NCBI RefSeq assembly: GCF_001517665.2
Contig: NZ_LN999807.1
Location: 23,788 to 87,787, forward strand
DNA length: 64,000 nt
Direction: 5' to 3'
From: Peptoniphilus phoceensis
GTDB taxonomy: Bacteria > Bacillota > Clostridia > Tissierellales > Peptoniphilaceae
Position numbers and translations under genes: made by a program. The notes beneath the pieces were generated by a model. It worked only from the letters and a program-made list of their open reading frames with translations. It was not told the DNA's origin and did no database searches. Position 1 is the stretch's first letter. Every line of letters begins with the position of its first letter. Shown here piece by piece: positions 61,001 to 64,000 of this stretch.

Positions 61001-61941
61001 ATTACAGACTCCTTCTTTATTGTTTCAAATTTATTCCTGTAATCTAAAGTTAATTTTTGAGCCTCTTCTATTGTAACTTCTTGGAAAAGAATCTTATCCA
61101 AGAAAGACACTTGTGCAAGCTTTGGAAGGTCTGGAGTTATTACATTTGCAATTTTTGTATAACCTCCAGTAGTTTGTCTATCTGCAACAAGAATAATTGG
61201 TTGACCATTAGCTGGAACTTGAATTGAGCCAAAGTTAGTACCATCAGAAATAATATCTGCAGTTTCTTTGTGTTCTATTGCAGTTCCTTTAAGTCTAATT
61301 CCCATTCTGTCAAAATCTTTAGTCACTTGGTAACCACCTGATCTACATAGATCGTGGATTCCCTTTTCTGTAAAGTAGTCATCTTGAGGTCCAAGAACAA
61401 CTCTTAAAACATTACAGTGATTAAACTTAGGAAGATACTTTTCTGGTATTCTTCTCATTGTTTTTTCTTTGGACTTTTTAATATCAAGGGTATCTTTTGC
61501 CTTTAAAGCTCTACCACTAATTCCACCCATCTTTGTCTTTATGTGAGTTGACTTAGATCCATTTACTAGTGGAACATCAATAGATCCACCAAAAGCAATA
61601 TATCCCCTTACACCTTCATTTACTTTTCCAAATTGTAGGGTGTCTCCAGCCTTAACCTTAATGGTTTCAAACATTGGAGCTGGTGTGCCATTTATCTTTG
61701 GATTCATATCTGAACCTGTTATTGCAAGTGTCATATCTTCGTTAAACTTTAAAGTTGGTCCAAAATATGTCATTTCAAGAACAGCTTCATCAAGATTATT
61801 TCCAACTAATATATTTGCAAGTCTAAAGTTGTAATCATCCATGACACCTGATGTAGGAATACCTAATTCTTGATAGCCATATCTACCAGAATCTTGAATT
61901 GTTGTGAGAATCCCACCATTCATTACATCGATACTACTCAT
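60997..61941 (-). CDS. pxpC: 5-oxoprolinase subunit C (KipA)
   Basis: 314 residues from the ATG at 61941. The open frame can start at a GTG at 61950, but that GTG is within the AGAGGTG ribosome binding site. The family opening GGILTTIQDSGRYGYQ and FGPTLKFN, GSDMNPK and ADRQTTGGYTKIANV are clear. PxpC and PxpB form the ATP-using half of the PxpABC 5-oxoprolinase. Overlaps pxpB by eight bases. Confidence 0.93.
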   Translation of the reverse strand: MSSIDVMNGGILTTIQDSGRYGYQELGIPTSGVMDDYNFRLANILVGNNLDEAVLEMTYFGPTLKFNEDMTLAITGSDMNPKINGTPAPMFETIKVKAGDTLQFGKVNEGVRGYIAFGGSIDVPLVNGSKSTHIKTKMGGISGRALKAKDTLDIKKSKEKTMRRIPEKYLPKFNHCNVLRVVLGPQDDYFTEKGIHDLCRSGGYQVTKDFDRMGIRLKGTAIEHKETADIISDGTNFGSIQVPANGQPIILVADRQTTGGYTKIANVITPDLPKLAQVSFLDKILFQEVTIEEAQKLTLDYRNKFETIKKESVI

Positions 61942-62680
61942 GAAGATCACCTCTCTTTACTTTCTTAATTGAAACTTTAAATGTGTCATTTTCCACTTCT
62001 TTTTTAATTCTGTCATATTCCTTTTGGTCAATTGGGACATATCTAATATAGTCACCAGCTTGTATAAATACAGGTGGTTCCTTAGTATCATCAAAAAGTT
62101 TAAGTGGAGTTCTTCCTATTAGTTGCCATCCTCCAGGAGATTCTAGTGGATACATACCAGTTTGAGAGCCGGCTATACCTACAGAACCTGGATCAATTTT
62201 AAGTCTAGGACTTTTTAATCTTGGAGTTGCAATTCTTTCGTCAAGTCCACCAAGATAAGTAAATCCTGGAATAAAGCCCATCATGTAAACTAAATAATCT
62301 GTTCCAGAGTGAATTTTTATAACTTCTTCTTCTGATAATTTTGCATTTTTAGCAACAAAATCAATATCTGGACCATATTCTCCACCATAAAGTGTAGGGA
62401 TTTCAATTAGTCTAACTTCATCACTTTGTTTATTTGAATCAGCCTTGCTAAGTCCCTTTAGGATATCCATCATTTCACCATAGGAAATTTTTACAGGGTC
62501 ATAGTTAATTAAGATAGACCTATAAGTTGGTAAAATGTCTAGGATTCCGTCAATTTTTTTGTTTTTTAAATTTTCTACAACTGCTGCAATTCTGGCGTTA
62601 ATTTCTTTTTCAATTGTGTCGCCAAATTCCATAACTATGGCAGAATCACCAGCAGTTAGAAATTTTATTTTATCATACAT
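61934..62680 (-). CDS. pxpB: 5-oxoprolinase subunit B (KipI)
   Basis: 248 residues. TAGDSAIVMEFGD near 9, YMMGFIPGFTYLGGLD near 130 and SPGGWQLIGRTPLKLFD near 190 are the KipI/PxpB cyclophilin-like family marks. It works with PxpA and PxpC to turn 5-oxoproline, a breakdown product, to glutamate with ATP. It follows the NRAMP gene by 27 bases. Confidence 0.94.
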   Translation of the reverse strand: MYDKIKFLTAGDSAIVMEFGDTIEKEINARIAAVVENLKNKKIDGILDILPTYRSILINYDPVKISYGEMMDILKGLSKADSNKQSDEVRLIEIPTLYGGEYGPDIDFVAKNAKLSEEEVIKIHSGTDYLVYMMGFIPGFTYLGGLDERIATPRLKSPRLKIDPGSVGIAGSQTGMYPLESPGGWQLIGRTPLKLFDDTKEPPVFIQAGDYIRYVPIDQKEYDRIKKEVENDTFKVSIKKVKRGDLHE

Positions 62681-62707
62681 TTTTTGCTCCTAACGTCATC
62701 TCTTTAC

Positions 62708-63913
62708 TTAACCAAATAGTTTTCCAACGTTTGCTATTACAGTTTGAATTCCCATGAAAGCAGTTACTGCTACTACGATCCATCCTAGAATATATAGTAC
62801 ATTTGAGTGTACATAATCGCCAACGATTTTCTTGTTCTTAGAAGCAAGTAGAATTACTGCAAGTGTAATTGGAAGGATAAATCCGTTAAGTGTTCCAACT
62901 ACTACTAGTAGTGTTTGAGGTTGTCCAATAAAGATAAACATAATTGTAGATAGTACGATAAAGGCAATTGTAACCATGTTTTCGTGGTCAGCTACAAATT
63001 TAAATAAAGTCTTTAGGAAAGATACTGATGTATAAGCTGCACCTACTACAGAAGTGAAGGCTGCTGCTGCAAATACAAAACCAAATATCTTATAACCAAC
63101 AACACCTGAAGCAGCTAAGAAAGAAGATGCTGCAATATTATCAGGATCAATTTGAGCGTTTGTCATCTTAGTAACACCAAGAATAGCAAGGAATAATAAA
63201 ACTCTTACTATAAAAGCAACACCAATACCTAGTGATGCTGATTTATTTACTTCTGAAAGATTTTCTTCTCCAGTGATTCCAGCATCAATAAGTCTGTGTC
63301 CACCTGAGAATATAATATAACCACCAACAGTTCCACCAATTAGTGTAAGAGTTGGAGAAACAATGCTATTAAATCCACCAACAGGGTTAACTGAAGCTTT
63401 AAGAGCTTCTCCAACAGGAGGTTGTGTTTTAATTGCTACAAAGGCAATTAAAATAATCATAAGTGCTCCAAGCACTTGAGTTACTCTATCCATAATTGAA
63501 GATGCAGATTTTGATGAGAATAAAATAATACCGATAACACCACCAATTGCTGCTCCAATTTTTACGTCAATGCCAAAGATAACATTAAGTCCAAGTCCAG
63601 CTCCACCAACGTTACCTATGTTAAATGCCAAGCCACCTAGGGCTACAAGAAAGGCAATTACATAACCAAGTCCTGGCAATACATTGTTGGCAATGTCTTG
63701 ACCTCTCATCTTAGAAACTGCTATAACTCTCCAAACATTAAGTTGTGCTATATAAGAGAATATAATTGAAATTAAAATTACTGCTGCAAAGTCTGCTCCA
63801 ATATTTGTAGTAAATGTAGCAGTTTGAGTCATAAATCCTGGTCCTACGGCAGAAGTTGCCATCAGGAATGCCGCACCTAAAAGAACGGACATATTAGTTT
63901 TATTTTTACTCAT
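62708..63913 (-). CDS. NRAMP family transporter (YcsG-like)
   Basis: 401 residues with eleven or so membrane helices. Typical NRAMP start GPGFMTQTATFTTNIGADFA. The metal-binding consensus DPGN of true NRAMPs is replaced by SAVGPGFMTQ, which fits the YcsG branch of non-metal NRAMP-like carriers found in pxp operons. It may carry 5-oxoproline or a related compound. It lies between pxpA and pxpB as in B. subtilis (ycsF-ycsG-ycsI-kipI-kipA). AGGAGG precedes the ATG. Confidence 0.88.
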   Translation of the reverse strand: MSKNKTNMSVLLGAAFLMATSAVGPGFMTQTATFTTNIGADFAAVILISIIFSYIAQLNVWRVIAVSKMRGQDIANNVLPGLGYVIAFLVALGGLAFNIGNVGGAGLGLNVIFGIDVKIGAAIGGVIGIILFSSKSASSIMDRVTQVLGALMIILIAFVAIKTQPPVGEALKASVNPVGGFNSIVSPTLTLIGGTVGGYIIFSGGHRLIDAGITGEENLSEVNKSASLGIGVAFIVRVLLFLAILGVTKMTNAQIDPDNIAASSFLAASGVVGYKIFGFVFAAAAFTSVVGAAYTSVSFLKTLFKFVADHENMVTIAFIVLSTIMFIFIGQPQTLLVVVGTLNGFILPITLAVILLASKNKKIVGDYVHSNVLYILGWIVVAVTAFMGIQTVIANVGKLFG

Positions 63914-63928
63914 TTTGTCCTCCTAATA

Positions 63929-64000
63929 TTATAAGAAACTAATTAAAGGTTTTATTTCAATACCTTCAGCCTTTAAACCTTCGCGAATATTTTTAACAAA
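63929..64000 (-). CDS. pxpA: 5-oxoprolinase subunit A, C-terminal end only (YcsF/LamB)
   Basis: The last 23 codons and a TAA stop (63929-63931) of a gene that starts outside the window. The visible end reads FVKNIREGLKAEGIEIKPL and matches the C-terminus of PxpA. The stop is 15 bases before the NRAMP ATG. Identity rests on this short segment plus operon context. Confidence 0.75.
   Translation of the reverse strand, partial: FVKNIREGLKAEGIEIKPLISFL

Overview
The window is one chromosomal segment of an AT-rich, Gram-positive, Clostridia-like anaerobe. The gene families and orders fit Peptoniphilaceae/Tissierellia (Anaerococcus or Peptoniphilus type cocci): rplU-prp-rpmA-obg-yhbY-nadD-yqeK-LCP-rsfS, alaS-ireB-ruvX-yrzB, sufCBDSU, trmR-trhP-udk, infC-rpmI-rplT and T-box leaders. 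The genus is an inference from gene content; no database was searched. Most genes lie on the minus strand, in tightly packed and often overlapping operons with strong AGGAGG-type ribosome binding sites, sigma-A-like promoters with 17 bp spacers and many intrinsic terminators.

Layout. 1-2799: N-terminal 933 codons of a large secreted surface protein whose 3' end is outside the window, followed by about 0.5 kb without a gene. 3379-9183: rhodanese, RidA, then the ribosome/Obg/NAD operon headed by an L21 leader. 9459-11602: thrS under a threonine T-box. 11755-16913: a membrane protein of unknown function, a GME-fold-like protein, a SpoU/TrmH methyltransferase, DUF4342, a YerB-like lipoprotein, an unlisted 57-residue membrane protein, and ktrA/ktrB. 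18314-19565: infC-rpmI-rplT with its leader and an ATT start for infC. 19594-25221: udk, trhP, trmR, rnj, fur, yrzB, ruvX, ireB. 25270-27963: alaS. 27960-35784: an AI-2E permease family protein, iscS, iscR-type regulator, sufU, sufS, sufD, sufB, sufC. 35822-39605: yraN, rnhB, rbgA, HAD phosphatase, ychF. 39801-43600 (+): an ABC-2 exporter with a degenerate ATPase, and a sigma factor/anti-sigma pair. 43713-48091: an aromatic amino acid ABC transporter (TrpXYZ type) with two substrate-binding lipoproteins, one under a Tyr-specifier T-box and one under a Phe-specifier T-box. 48123-52050: paralogous small exported proteins (one frameshifted), nadE, yigZ, hflX. 52142-55233 (+): a class A PBP-like protein with a degenerate transpeptidase site, and an Arg-rich mini-protein. 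55327-60091: macrodomain protein, NhaC antiporter, TIM-barrel protein, a HEPN plus PD-(D/E)XK-like protein (+), DUF1294 and a lipoprotein. 60203-64000: 5-oxoprolinase operon (ycsI, pxpC, pxpB, NRAMP-family transporter, end of pxpA).

The strongest candidates for something undescribed are the PBP-like glycosyltransferase that has lost both the SxxK lysine and the KTG motif of its transpeptidase domain (with its Arg-rich partner gene), the solitary HEPN/nuclease-like protein at 58351-59259, the ABC ATPase that lacks the signature, the Walker B glutamate and the H-switch, and the pair of T-boxes that differ in the specifier (UAC versus UUC) in front of paralogous binding proteins sharing one permease. 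Many start codons used here (TTG, ATT, internal ATG) were chosen by the position of the ribosome binding site and differ from the longest open frame.
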